Shown here in pieces: positions 15,808 to 24,883 of a stretch of DNA of 41,625 bases. The stretch's first letter is position 1, and each line of letters begins with the position of its first letter. Origin of the DNA: Bog-756 sp035949055 (GTDB taxonomy: Bacteria > Actinomycetota > Acidimicrobiia > Acidimicrobiales > RAAP-2). A model generated the notes under the pieces. It had not been told where the DNA came from and made no database searches. It was given only the letters and a program-made list of their open reading frames with translations. The DNA lies in contig DASZIO010000005.1 in the NCBI GenBank assembly GCA_035949055.1, positions 1 to 41,625 on the forward strand, read 5' to 3'. Position numbers and translations under genes: made by a program.

Positions 15808-17142
15808 TCAGCCGAACGGGTTGGCCATCGGATGCAGGATGTCGGTCAGAAAGGCCGGTACCACCAGGACCGCCAGGAACATGAGGAACAGCCAGGTGAA
15901 TGGCATCAGCTTGGTCACGTCGGCGTGGTACAGCACCTTGCGGCGGCCGGTGCGGATCTTCTCGTAGACGGCGATGGCCACATGTCCGCCGTCGAGCGGC
16001 AACATGGGGAAGAGATTGAAGATCCCGAAGAAGATGTTGATCACGATCAGGATGTAGAGGAAATCGCCGATGCCGGCCTGGGCGGCGTCCGTGGCTGTCT
16101 GGACGATCCCCACGATGGACTGGGCCCGGGTGCCGTTGGCCGCGGCCTGGTTGGCGGCTTTGGCGCTGGTCACCTGATTGAAGCGTTGGGTCACCCCGCC
16201 GGGCGAGAACAGATGGCCGACGCCCGAGATGGACGCCCACGCGAAGCGACCCATCTCGGCCCCGGTCGATGTGACGCCGCTCAGCGCCGACCGGGTCTGC
16301 ACCGGCGAGCCGAAGGTGACGCCGATGAGTCCGAACGGAGCTGAGCCGGGCGGCGGCACCGAATCCTTCTCGTGAAGGGACCGCCCGTTGGCCGGCGTCA
16401 CCGTCAGCGTCCGCTCTCTGCCGCGGCGGTCCACCACCACCGTGAGTGATTGGTCAGGATGATCGTGGATCACCGTGGTCAGGGCATCCACATTGCCGGC
16501 GATGGGTTTGCCGTCGACCGAGACCACCACGTCGCCGGCCTGGATGCCGCCGGCCGCGGCCGGGCTGGTCAGGCCACCCACCCGGTTGAGCCCTTGGATC
16601 TGCACCTGATTGGAATTGGGCACGCCGACGAAGGTCAGCAGGACCCAGAGCAGCACGAAGGCCATGAGGAAGTGCATGGCCGAGCCGGCCACCGCCACCA
16701 GCAGCCGCGAGTGGAACGGCTTTTCGCGGTAGAGGCGGTCCTCGTCGGCCGGATCCACCTCTTCGAGGTTGGTCATGCCCGGGATCTTCACGTACCCCCC
16801 GACCGGCAGGGCCTTGACCCCGTACTCGGTCTCCCCGACCCGGAAGGACCACAGGCGCGGTCCGAAGCCGACGAAGTACTCCGTGACCTTCATGCCCCCA
16901 TGTTTGGCCGCCAGGAAGTGGCCGAGCTCGTGCACCATGACGATGACGATGATGGACGCCACCACGATCAGCAGGTCGGTGTGGCCCGTACCGACGGCCA
17001 GGGTCACGATGACCGCAATGGCCGCGATCAGTTCGCCGGCCAGCCGCTTCGGCGACTTGGTACCGACCGGCGGACCGGCGTGCCCGTCGTCGGCCCGGTC
17101 CCGACCGTCGGTCTCGGCCGTCCCCGTGTCGGTCAAGCTCAT
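15808..17142 (-). CDS. rseP: RseP/RIP-type site-2 intramembrane metalloprotease
   Basis: Cleaves membrane substrates such as anti-sigma factors within the bilayer. 444 residues. A polar N-terminus of about 35 residues precedes TM1 with the zinc site VHELGHFLAAKH (His71, Glu72, His75). Then come GGYVKIPGM, a TM segment, a PDZ domain (GGIQAGDVVVSVDGKPI) and the second active-site motif NLFPMLPLDGGH, then a C-terminal TM. ATG 17142 overlaps the dxr stop as ATGA. The cdsA-dxr-rseP-ispG order is common in bacteria. The substrate is unknown; the RIP1 homologue of mycobacteria cleaves anti-sigma factors. Confidence 0.93.
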   Translation of the reverse strand: MSLTDTGTAETDGRDRADDGHAGPPVGTKSPKRLAGELIAAIAVIVTLAVGTGHTDLLIVVASIIVIVMVHELGHFLAAKHGGMKVTEYFVGFGPRLWSFRVGETEYGVKALPVGGYVKIPGMTNLEEVDPADEDRLYREKPFHSRLLVAVAGSAMHFLMAFVLLWVLLTFVGVPNSNQVQIQGLNRVGGLTSPAAAGGIQAGDVVVSVDGKPIAGNVDALTTVIHDHPDQSLTVVVDRRGRERTLTVTPANGRSLHEKDSVPPPGSAPFGLIGVTFGSPVQTRSALSGVTSTGAEMGRFAWASISGVGHLFSPGGVTQRFNQVTSAKAANQAAANGTRAQSIVGIVQTATDAAQAGIGDFLYILIVINIFFGIFNLFPMLPLDGGHVAIAVYEKIRTGRRKVLYHADVTKLMPFTWLFLMFLAVLVVPAFLTDILHPMANPFG

Positions 17143-18329
17143 GCCGCCTCCCGGCCGGCCACCGCGCGTCCGGCGACCCGACGGGCGCGGCCATCGGCCT
17201 CCAGGACGTCGTCGACGGTCCGGGGGACCGGGCCCTCGCCGGCCCCGGACCGAGCCGGTGCGTCGTAGCGATCGAGGGTGGCCTCGACCACCTGGGCGAT
17301 GGCGGTCCAGGCGATGCGGCCGTCCAAGAACGCCTGCACCGCCACCTCGTTGGCCGCATTCAGCCAGGCAGGGGCCAGGTCCCCGGCCCGTCCGGCCCGG
17401 TAGGCCAGGTCGAGGCAGGGGAACAGGGACCGGTCGGGCTCCTCGAATTCGAGGGTGGACGCCCGGGCCCAGTCGAGGCGCCCGTAGCCGACAGCGAGTC
17501 GTCGTGGATAGGCCAGGGCGTACCCGATGGGGAGGCGCATGTCGGGCAGCGACAGCTGGGCGACGGTCGCCCCGTCGGCGAACTCCACCATCGAATGGAC
17601 GATGGACTGGGGGTGGGTGACCACGTCGATGGCGTCGTAGTCCACCCCGAAGAGCTCGTGGGCCTCGATGACCTCGAGGCCCTTGTTCATCAGGGTGGAG
17701 GAGTCGACGGTGATCTTCGGGCCCATCGACCAGGTGGGGTGGGCCAGGGCGTCGGCAACTCCGACCGCGCCGAGCTGTTCGGCGGTGTAACCGCGGAACG
17801 GACCTCCCGAGGCAGTGAGCAGCAACCGGGTCACGTCCAGGCGGTTGCCGGCCTGCAGGCACTGGTGGATGGCGCAGTGCTCCGAGTCGACCGGGAGGAG
17901 CTCCGCCCCGGCCGTGGCACGCGCCGGCCTGACCACCGGGCCCCCGGCGATGATCGACTCCTTGTTGGCCAGGGCCAGCCGCCGGCCGGCGCTGAGGGCG
18001 GCCAGCGTGACGTGCAGCCCGGCGAAGCCCACCACCCCGTTGACGGCCACCTCGGCCAGGGTGGCGATCGAGGCCAGGCCGTCGGTGCCGGTCACCACCT
18101 CGACCCCGGTCGGGACCAGTCGGGCCAGGGCGGGGGCCAAGGTGGCGTCGCCGATGGCCACCACCTCGGGACGGTGGCGCCGGGCCTGCGCAGCCAGCCG
18201 CTCGACCGAGCGGTACGCCCCGATGGCTACCACGTCGAACCGCTCGGGCGAGCCCTCCACCACCTCGAGCGCCTGGGTGCCGACCGAGCCGGTCGACCCG
18301 ATGAGGCTCACCGACACCGATCCGGTCAT
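17139..18329 (-). CDS. dxr: 1-deoxy-D-xylulose 5-phosphate reductoisomerase
   Basis: Converts DXP to MEP with NADPH, the committed step of the MEP pathway. 396 residues. The NADPH-binding GSTGSVGTQALEV is at the N-terminus. The active-site blocks ANKESII, DSEHCAIHQ, TASGGPFR, HPTWSMGPKITVDSSTLMNK and the metal-binding LNAANEVAV are all present. ATG 18329 is the family start; the frame runs open to 19037 inside cdsA but that is not dxr sequence. It is 20 bases after cdsA and overlaps rseP by 4. Confidence 0.97.
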   Translation of the reverse strand: MTGSVSVSLIGSTGSVGTQALEVVEGSPERFDVVAIGAYRSVERLAAQARRHRPEVVAIGDATLAPALARLVPTGVEVVTGTDGLASIATLAEVAVNGVVGFAGLHVTLAALSAGRRLALANKESIIAGGPVVRPARATAGAELLPVDSEHCAIHQCLQAGNRLDVTRLLLTASGGPFRGYTAEQLGAVGVADALAHPTWSMGPKITVDSSTLMNKGLEVIEAHELFGVDYDAIDVVTHPQSIVHSMVEFADGATVAQLSLPDMRLPIGYALAYPRRLAVGYGRLDWARASTLEFEEPDRSLFPCLDLAYRAGRAGDLAPAWLNAANEVAVQAFLDGRIAWTAIAQVVEATLDRYDAPARSGAGEGPVPRTVDDVLEADGRARRVAGRAVAGREAA

Positions 18330-18349
18330 GCCCCTAGCCTGCCCGAAAT

Positions 18350-20617
18350 TCAGGCGATATTGAGGGCACGAACCAGGTAGTAGGTGGCGGGGAGCACGAA
18401 CAGCAGCGCATCGACCCGGTCGAGGATGCCTCCGTGGCCGGGGAGCAACGAGCCCATGTCCTTCAGGCGGAGGTCCCGCTTGAGCAGGGACTCGCACAGG
18501 TCGCCGAGCGGGGCGACGACGGCCACCACCACCCCGAGGAGGGCGGCGTTGGATGCGCTCCAAGGGTGGATGGAGCCGACCACCACCGTCGAGACGAGAA
18601 TGGAGAAGACGGCGCCGCCGAAGAGGCCCTCCCATGTCTTGTTGGGACTGATGTTCGGGGCCAACGGTCGGCTGCCGAGCCATCCACCGATGACCAGCGC
18701 GCCGATGTCGTTGGCCACGGTGGCGATGATGGCCCCGAGGAGGAACGCGATCCCATGTCGGTCGGGAAAGGCCGACGGGGCGAGCAGGAGCCCGGCGTAG
18801 GAGCCGAGGACCGACACCCACCCCACCGTGAGCAGGGTGGCTGCCGTGCCGGCCACCGGTGAGCCCCGCTCGATGCCGAACAGGTACCAGATGAAGGTGA
18901 ACACGGTGAGTAGCACGAGAATCAGCGGGAGAGCGGCGACACCCTTGGTGTAGGCGCCGACCATCAGTGACACCGTGCCGACCAGTCCGAGCAGGGTGGC
19001 CGGGTGGTATCCGGCGCGCCGCAGGACGCCGAAGCACTCCCCGGCGGCAAAGGTGACGACGACGGTGCTGAGGACCAGGGAGGCCACCGTGCCCACCTTG
19101 AAGGCCAGCAGGGCCACCACCGCGGCCGCCAGTCCGGTGCCGACCCGCACCCCGATCGAGCTCGAGTCCTCATGGGGCCCGGGTGGTGTTCCGGCATCCT
19201 GCTCCGGTCCGGCCCGCCTCGGGGCCGGTGGACCTCCGCCGGTCGCCGCCTCGACACCTCCACGGCCCGGCTGACGGGGGCTGCCTTCCGAGGGGCGCCG
19301 GGCCAGGCGGCGCTTGGTGGCCCCGGCGGCCACCCCGACCGCGGCGACCGCGGACCGGGAGCGCCGTCGCCCGCCGTCGGTATCCCCCGCCTCGCCTCCT
19401 ACCCCGGCGAGCTCGTCGTCCTGGCGCTCTGCGGTCCTGTCCGCGGCGGCCAGTCCGGCCAGGCCGCGTCGCCGACCCGCCCCCGGCACGTCCGTGACCG
19501 ACGCTCCCGGTGGCTCGGCGGCCAAGGGTGCGTCGGTGAGCTCGACCTCCTCGGGCTTCTTGGCCCGCAGGCGCGTCGGGCGCAGGCCGTTGCGCCGTGA
19601 TCGCCCGTGGCGGGCCGTACCGGTCGGGCGGCGCTTCGGGCCGGGTGGGACCTCCTCCGCGTCGGCGGGCACGTCGGCCGGCGGGAGCGTGGGCGCCGCC
19701 CCCGCCAGTCGTTCCGCGCCGCCCGAAGGCAGGCCCCCCGCGGACAGGTCGCCGGTCGCCTCGCCGGCCCCGAACCCGGCGTCGCCCGGGCGGTCCTGAG
19801 GTTCATCGGGTCCGGGCGGGGCCACGGGTTCGCCCGGCCCGACGGTGGCTGAACGGGCGGCCGCGGCCGGGAGGACGACCGTCTCGGGTGCAACCGCCCG
19901 CGGCGCGGCGCTCTCCGGCGCCACCACCTCGGTCTCCTCGGTGATCGGCGAGTCGGCGGCGGGATCATCGCCCGAAAGGGGCCGGCGAACCGGGCTCGGC
20001 GAACCGGGCCTGGCCGAGTCGAGATCGAACTCCCACGGGCGGCGCTCGGCGTCCGACCGGTCCGACTCGTCGAGTGAACCCAGGGCCACCTGGTCGCTCC
20101 CGAACATGGACGGTTCGAACTGGTCGTCGTGGGCCACCCAGTCTGCGTCCTCCTCCCGCCAGCTGGGTGCGGCCATGCCCGGTTCCGCGGCCTCGTCGCC
20201 CGGGTCACGGGCCAACACCGCCGGTACCTGCCCGGTGGGTGGCTCCGTCCAGTGCGGGAGCTCGGTGGGCGTGGCCGCGGGCACCGCGGTCTGTCCGGGC
20301 GTCACCGGCTCGACCGTCGGTCCGGTCCCGGCGGTCTCGGCGGGCTCGTCGGTGAGTCGCACCATCGGCTGGCCGGTGCCGTAGCCCTCCGGTTCGGTCT
20401 GGGAATCCGGTCCGGAGGCCGGCCCATGAGCCTCCATCTCCTCGTCCGCCTCGGCGCTCACCACCGGCAGTTCAGACGTGATCTCTCCGGCTGGTTCCGC
20501 CCCCACGATCCGCACCCGCTCAGTGGCCGGGCCCGTCGTCTCCCGACGAGGGGCGGCGGGATCCACGGAGGTCGCTTCATCCTCTCGCCGCTCGGGGACA
20601 TCGTCCACGTCAGTCAT
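18350..20617 (-). CDS. cdsA: Phosphatidate cytidylyltransferase with long disordered N-terminal extension
   Basis: Makes CDP-diacylglycerol for phospholipid synthesis in the membrane. The last about 265 residues (from about 489) are a complete CdsA: several TM segments and the signature from SLLKRDLRLKDMG to HGGILDRVD. The first about 488 residues are Pro/Glu/Ala/Asp-rich, with basic patches near 345-370 and 425-470, and no recognisable domain. Normal CdsA is about 260-310 residues. GGGAGG lies 2 bases before ATG 20617 and 11 before an in-frame GTG at 20608, so either may be used. The 41-base gap to frr leaves no room for a separate gene. Confidence 0.9.
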   Translation of the reverse strand: MTDVDDVPERREDEATSVDPAAPRRETTGPATERVRIVGAEPAGEITSELPVVSAEADEEMEAHGPASGPDSQTEPEGYGTGQPMVRLTDEPAETAGTGPTVEPVTPGQTAVPAATPTELPHWTEPPTGQVPAVLARDPGDEAAEPGMAAPSWREEDADWVAHDDQFEPSMFGSDQVALGSLDESDRSDAERRPWEFDLDSARPGSPSPVRRPLSGDDPAADSPITEETEVVAPESAAPRAVAPETVVLPAAAARSATVGPGEPVAPPGPDEPQDRPGDAGFGAGEATGDLSAGGLPSGGAERLAGAAPTLPPADVPADAEEVPPGPKRRPTGTARHGRSRRNGLRPTRLRAKKPEEVELTDAPLAAEPPGASVTDVPGAGRRRGLAGLAAADRTAERQDDELAGVGGEAGDTDGGRRRSRSAVAAVGVAAGATKRRLARRPSEGSPRQPGRGGVEAATGGGPPAPRRAGPEQDAGTPPGPHEDSSSIGVRVGTGLAAAVVALLAFKVGTVASLVLSTVVVTFAAGECFGVLRRAGYHPATLLGLVGTVSLMVGAYTKGVAALPLILVLLTVFTFIWYLFGIERGSPVAGTAATLLTVGWVSVLGSYAGLLLAPSAFPDRHGIAFLLGAIIATVANDIGALVIGGWLGSRPLAPNISPNKTWEGLFGGAVFSILVSTVVVGSIHPWSASNAALLGVVVAVVAPLGDLCESLLKRDLRLKDMGSLLPGHGGILDRVDALLFVLPATYYLVRALNIA

Positions 20618-20658
20618 TTCCTCCCATCAGCCGTGCCGACGATGGGCCCGGCTGTCTG

Positions 20659-21228
20659 TTAGATCTCGAGGAGCTCCTGCTCCTTATGGGCAAGCAGTTT
20701 GTCGATGGCCGCCACGTGCTCCTGGGTGATCCGGTCGAGCTCCTTCTCGACCCGCTCGAGCTCGTCGGTCGAGAGCTCGCCGTCCTTGTGCATCGTGTCG
20801 AGGTCGTGGCGTGCCGAGCGTCGATAGTTCCGCACGCTCACCCGGCCGTCCTCGGCCTTCTGCTTGACCACCTTGACCAGCTCCTTTCGGCGCTGTTCGG
20901 TGGGAACTGGGAAGGAGAGGCGGATGACCGAGCCGTCATTCGAGGGAGTGATCCCGAGATCGGAGCCCTGCAATGCCTTCTCGATGGCGGGCAACGACCC
21001 CTTGTCGTACGGAGAAACGACCAGCAGCCTGGCCTCGGGCACGCTGAACCCGGCCAGTTGGCGGAGCTCGGTCTCGGCCCCGTAGTAATCGATCCTGAGG
21101 TGCTCGACGAGCGCCGGCGTGGCGCGTCCGGTGCGGATCGAGCCGAACTCGGATTGGGCGTGGTCCACCGCCTTCCCCATATGCCCCTTGGCCTCGGTGA
21201 CCACCAACGCGATCAGCTCGTCATCCAT
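20659..21228 (-). CDS. frr: Ribosome recycling factor
   Basis: Splits post-termination ribosomes together with EF-G. 189 residues, close to the usual 185. The conserved block SIRTGRATPALVEHLRIDYYG is near residue 30, and VRNYRRSARHDLD starts the last helix, which is followed by the C-terminal helix with ELERITQ-like repeats. ATG 21228 begins the family N-terminus; an open frame 12 codons upstream is unlikely to be used. 79 bases after pyrH. Confidence 0.97.
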   Translation of the reverse strand: MDDELIALVVTEAKGHMGKAVDHAQSEFGSIRTGRATPALVEHLRIDYYGAETELRQLAGFSVPEARLLVVSPYDKGSLPAIEKALQGSDLGITPSNDGSVIRLSFPVPTEQRRKELVKVVKQKAEDGRVSVRNYRRSARHDLDTMHKDGELSTDELERVEKELDRITQEHVAAIDKLLAHKEQELLEI

Positions 21229-21307
21229 CAGCAAACCAGCGTAGCCAGCAGGGTCGGCTCCCACCGAAAGAATAGGCCACCTGGACGTTCACTGACGACG
21301 GTCCCGA

Positions 21308-22027
21308 TCACCTGACGAGGGTCCCGATGGGCTCGCCGCTCAATGCCACCCGAATGTTGCCCGGCCGCATGAGGTCGAACACTCGGATGGGAAGTCCGTT
21401 GTCCATGCAGAACGTGATGGCGGTGAGGTCCATCACCCGAAGGTCCTTCGCCACCACCTCCATGAACGAGACTTCGTCGTAACGGGTAGCCGTGGGGTCG
21501 ACCCGAGGGTCGGCGGTGTAGACACCGTCGACACCACCGTGGGTGCCCTTGCACAGCAGGTCCGCCTCTATCTCCGCCCCTCGGAGGGCGGCCGAGGTGT
21601 CGGTGGTGAAGTAGGGGTTGCCCATGCCGGCCGCGAACACCACGACCCGCCCCTTCTCCAGATGCCGTATGGCCCTTCGCCGGATGTAGGGCTCGGCGAC
21701 TTCGGCCATCTGGACGGCCGAGAGGACCCGGGTGGACTGTCCATGGTGCTCGAGCGCGTCCTGCAGGGCGAGCGCGTTGATCACGGTGGCCAACATCCCC
21801 ATCGCGTCCGAAGTAGCCCGGTCCATTCCCGCCCCGGCGCCGGTCGTCCCCCGCCAGATGTTGCCGCCGCCGACCATCACGGCCAGCTCGAGGTCCAGAT
21901 CTTCGCGAGCGTCGGCGATCTCGGCGGCCAACCGTTCGACGACGGCTGCATCGATGGTCTCGTCCGACGCCGAGGAAGCCAACGCCTCCCCGGACATCTT
22001 CAGGACGATGCGCCGCCGGTCACCCAC
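21308..22027 (-). CDS. pyrH: Uridylate kinase
   Basis: Phosphorylates UMP to UDP; amino-acid-kinase fold, usually hexameric. 239 residues. It begins VGDRRRIVLKMSGEAL, and has VMVGGGNIWRG, GMGNPYFTTDTSAALRG, KGTHGGVDGVYTADP and the C-terminal IRVFDL. GTG 22027 was chosen because it starts this N-terminus, is 8 bases past the tsf stop and has GAGGA 5 bases upstream. The ribosome-protein context (rpsB-tsf-pyrH-frr) is conserved across bacteria. Confidence 0.96.
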   Translation of the reverse strand: MGDRRRIVLKMSGEALASSASDETIDAAVVERLAAEIADAREDLDLELAVMVGGGNIWRGTTGAGAGMDRATSDAMGMLATVINALALQDALEHHGQSTRVLSAVQMAEVAEPYIRRRAIRHLEKGRVVVFAAGMGNPYFTTDTSAALRGAEIEADLLCKGTHGGVDGVYTADPRVDPTATRYDEVSFMEVVAKDLRVMDLTAITFCMDNGLPIRVFDLMRPGNIRVALSGEPIGTLVR

Positions 22028-22035
22028 TCGTATCC

Positions 22036-22827
22036 TCAGTCTTTGACGGCGACCTGGGCGAATCGGGTCACTGACGCCGACCCGAGCAGCGAGGCGATGG
22101 TCTGCTTCTCGTCGCGGACATACGGCTGATCGAGGAGGACTCGCTCCTTGTACCATCCACCGAGTCGCCCCTCGACGATCTTCGGCAGGGCGGCTTCGGG
22201 CTTGCCCTCGTTGCGCGCGATCCTCTCCACCGTCTCCCGCTCCGCTGCCACGTCGTCAGACGGCACCTCCGCCCGGGTGATGTAGCTCGGTCGGGCGAAG
22301 GCGATATGGGCGGCGATGTCGTGGGCCAGCTGCTCGGATCCTCCCTCCAAGGCCACGATCACCGCGTTGACCCCCCGACCGCCCTGCATGTGCAGGTACG
22401 AGTCCATCACCCCGTTGTCAGGAGCCTCGATCCTCACAACCCGGCCAACGGACAGATTCTCCTTGAGCGTCACCTTGAGTTGCTCGAGCTCATCCTGCCG
22501 CTCGTCGATGGCTCCCTCCCCGCGTTCGGCCACCAGCTGAGCCATCGAGTTCACCAAATCGACGAACTCAACCGACATGGCGACGAAATCGGTCTCGGAC
22601 CGGAGCTCCACGATGGCGGCCGCCTGTCCCGCCCGTCCGATGGCCACCGCGCCCTCGGACGCGTCGCGATCAGCCCGCTTCGCCTGGTTGGCCAACCCCT
22701 GCTCCCGCAACCAGGTGATGGACTTGTCCGTGTCGCCGTCGTTCTCCTCGAGGGCGCGCTTGGCATCGAGCATGCCCACCCCGGTGAGCTGCCTGAGCCG
22801 CTGGACGTCTTTGGCGGAGAAGGGCAC
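22036..22827 (-). CDS. tsf: Elongation factor Ts
   Basis: Nucleotide exchange factor for EF-Tu. 263 residues. The UBA-like N-terminus has VQRLRQLTGVGMLDAKRALEE and the core motif SETDFVA binds EF-Tu; HIAFARPSYI and the coiled region follow. GTG 22827 is 1 base past the rpsB stop, so translation is coupled; no ATG is available at this position. The frame stays open to 23445 inside rpsB, which is shadow. Confidence 0.97.
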   Translation of the reverse strand: MPFSAKDVQRLRQLTGVGMLDAKRALEENDGDTDKSITWLREQGLANQAKRADRDASEGAVAIGRAGQAAAIVELRSETDFVAMSVEFVDLVNSMAQLVAERGEGAIDERQDELEQLKVTLKENLSVGRVVRIEAPDNGVMDSYLHMQGGRGVNAVIVALEGGSEQLAHDIAAHIAFARPSYITRAEVPSDDVAAERETVERIARNEGKPEAALPKIVEGRLGGWYKERVLLDQPYVRDEKQTIASLLGSASVTRFAQVAVKD

Positions 22828-22828
22828 G

Positions 22829-23815
22829 TCAGGCTTCCTCGACCGTGCTCGGAGCGGCAGGCGCCTCGGCGTCCTCGGCGTCACCGGCGTCACCGGCGTC
22901 ACCGGCGTCACCGGCGGAAGCCTTCGGCTCGGGCCCTGAGTCTGCGGCCTCGGACGCGGCCGCTTCGGCTCCGCCCGCGGTGGCCGGCTGATCGGACGGG
23001 GTCGCGGCGCCGACCGTGGCGGCCTCGGGCGCCGCAACGGGCACGGCCACGGCGGCGGACGCGGCGGGAGCGGCGGGCGGGGGGGTCGGCACGGCCGGCG
23101 CCCCGGCACCGGGAGGGGGCGGTCGCTGTTGGGCAATGAACTTGCCCTCGACCACGGCGTCGGCCACCACCCGGCAGAGCAGTGCCCCGGCCCGAATGGC
23201 GTCGTCGTTACCCGGGATGACATGGGTGATGACATCGGGGTCGCAGTTGGTGTCGACCACCGCCACCACCGGCATCCCGAGCTTGTTGGCCTCGGTGACG
23301 GCGATGTGCTCCTTTTTGGTGTCGATGACGAAGATGGCGTCGGGTAGCCGGTCGAGGGTGCGGATCCCGCCCAGGTTTCGTTGCAGCTTCTCGAGCTCGC
23401 GGGTGTGGCGCAGGGCTTCCTTCTTGGGCATGGCGTCGAAGTCACCCGCCCGCTGCATGGCCTCGAACTCCTTCATCCGGTTCACCCGGGCGGAGACGGT
23501 CTGGAAGTTGGTCAGCATCCCGCCCAGCCACCGCTCGTTGACATACGGCATGCCGCATGCCTCGGCATAGGTGGCCACGGGACCTTGGGTCTGCTTCTTG
23601 GTACCGACGAAGAGGATGGTGCCGCCACCAGCGACCAGGTCGCGGATGTACCCGTATGACTCCTCGATGCCCCTCATGGTCTGGCGCAGGTCGATCAGAT
23701 AGATGCCGTTGCGCTCGCCGAGGATGAACCGGCGCATCTTGGGGTTCCAGCGCCGGGTCTGATGGCCGAAATGGACTCCGGCCCCCAGCAGCTGCTTCAT
23801 CGTGACGACAGCCAT
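22829..23815 (-). CDS. rpsB: 30S ribosomal protein S2 with long Ala-rich C-terminal extension
   Basis: Component of the 30S platform side. The S2 core covers about 1-225, with MKQLLGAGVHFGHQTRRWNPKM, YLIDLRQT, FVGTKKQ, RWLGGMLTNF and the TNCDPD motif. Residues about 230-328 are an Ala/Pro/Glu tail that includes four GDA repeats. Typical S2 proteins are 230-300 residues, and acidic or Ala-rich tails occur in actinobacteria. ATG 23815 has AAGGAG 7 bases upstream. It heads the tsf-pyrH-frr-cdsA run. Confidence 0.96.
   Translation of the reverse strand: MAVVTMKQLLGAGVHFGHQTRRWNPKMRRFILGERNGIYLIDLRQTMRGIEESYGYIRDLVAGGGTILFVGTKKQTQGPVATYAEACGMPYVNERWLGGMLTNFQTVSARVNRMKEFEAMQRAGDFDAMPKKEALRHTRELEKLQRNLGGIRTLDRLPDAIFVIDTKKEHIAVTEANKLGMPVVAVVDTNCDPDVITHVIPGNDDAIRAGALLCRVVADAVVEGKFIAQQRPPPPGAGAPAVPTPPPAAPAASAAVAVPVAAPEAATVGAATPSDQPATAGGAEAAASEAADSGPEPKASAGDAGDAGDAGDAEDAEAPAAPSTVEEA
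22880..22915 (-). repeat. Four tandem 9-bp repeats in the rpsB tail
   Basis: Plus-strand unit GTCACCGGC in four perfect copies, encoding GDA x4 in the S2 C-terminal tail. Two similar GTCCTCGGC-type units precede it. Confidence 0.85.
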
Positions 23816-23854
23816 GTCGCGTCTCCTTGACGGTTGAATCTCCCGACCGCTACA

Positions 23855-23870
23855 CCCCACCTTTGCGGGG
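23855..23870 (-). promoter_or_regulatory. Hairpin in the rpsB leader region
   Basis: On the minus strand CCCCGC-AAAG-GTGGGG can form a 6-bp stem with one G-U pair, 40 bases before rpsB ATG. There is no T-run, so a terminator is unlikely; it might be a leader structure. The 187-base gap 23816-24002 holds nothing else except the inverted repeat at 23901-23914. Confidence 0.3.
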
Positions 23871-23900
23871 CGACCGTGGACGCGGCCGGGTACTCGCTCG

Positions 23901-23914
23901 ATACCAACTGGTAT
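23901..23914. repeat. Inverted repeat ATACCA-AC-TGGTAT upstream of rpsB
   Basis: Perfect 6-bp arms with a 2-base centre, about 85 bases upstream of the rpsB start. The AT-rich sequence stands out in this GC-rich gap, so it is a possible operator. No known regulator is assigned. Confidence 0.4.
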
Positions 23915-24002
23915 GCCCGGCCGGATGGCCAAGCTCCACCATTCTAGTGGTGCGGCCCTACCCGCTCCATTCGATGCGGCCCGCGGGCCCGGTCCGGCGT
24001 GC

Positions 24003-24875
<873 letters not shown>

Positions 24876-24883
24876 TTCTCCCC

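Noticed and set aside
18350..19037. N-terminal extension of dxr in its open frame
   Set aside because: The open frame inside cdsA has no Dxr similarity; the NADPH motif starts just after ATG 18329.
22828..23445. N-terminal extension of tsf in its open frame
   Set aside because: It overlaps rpsB in another frame and is Pro/Arg rich; EF-Ts similarity starts at GTG 22827.
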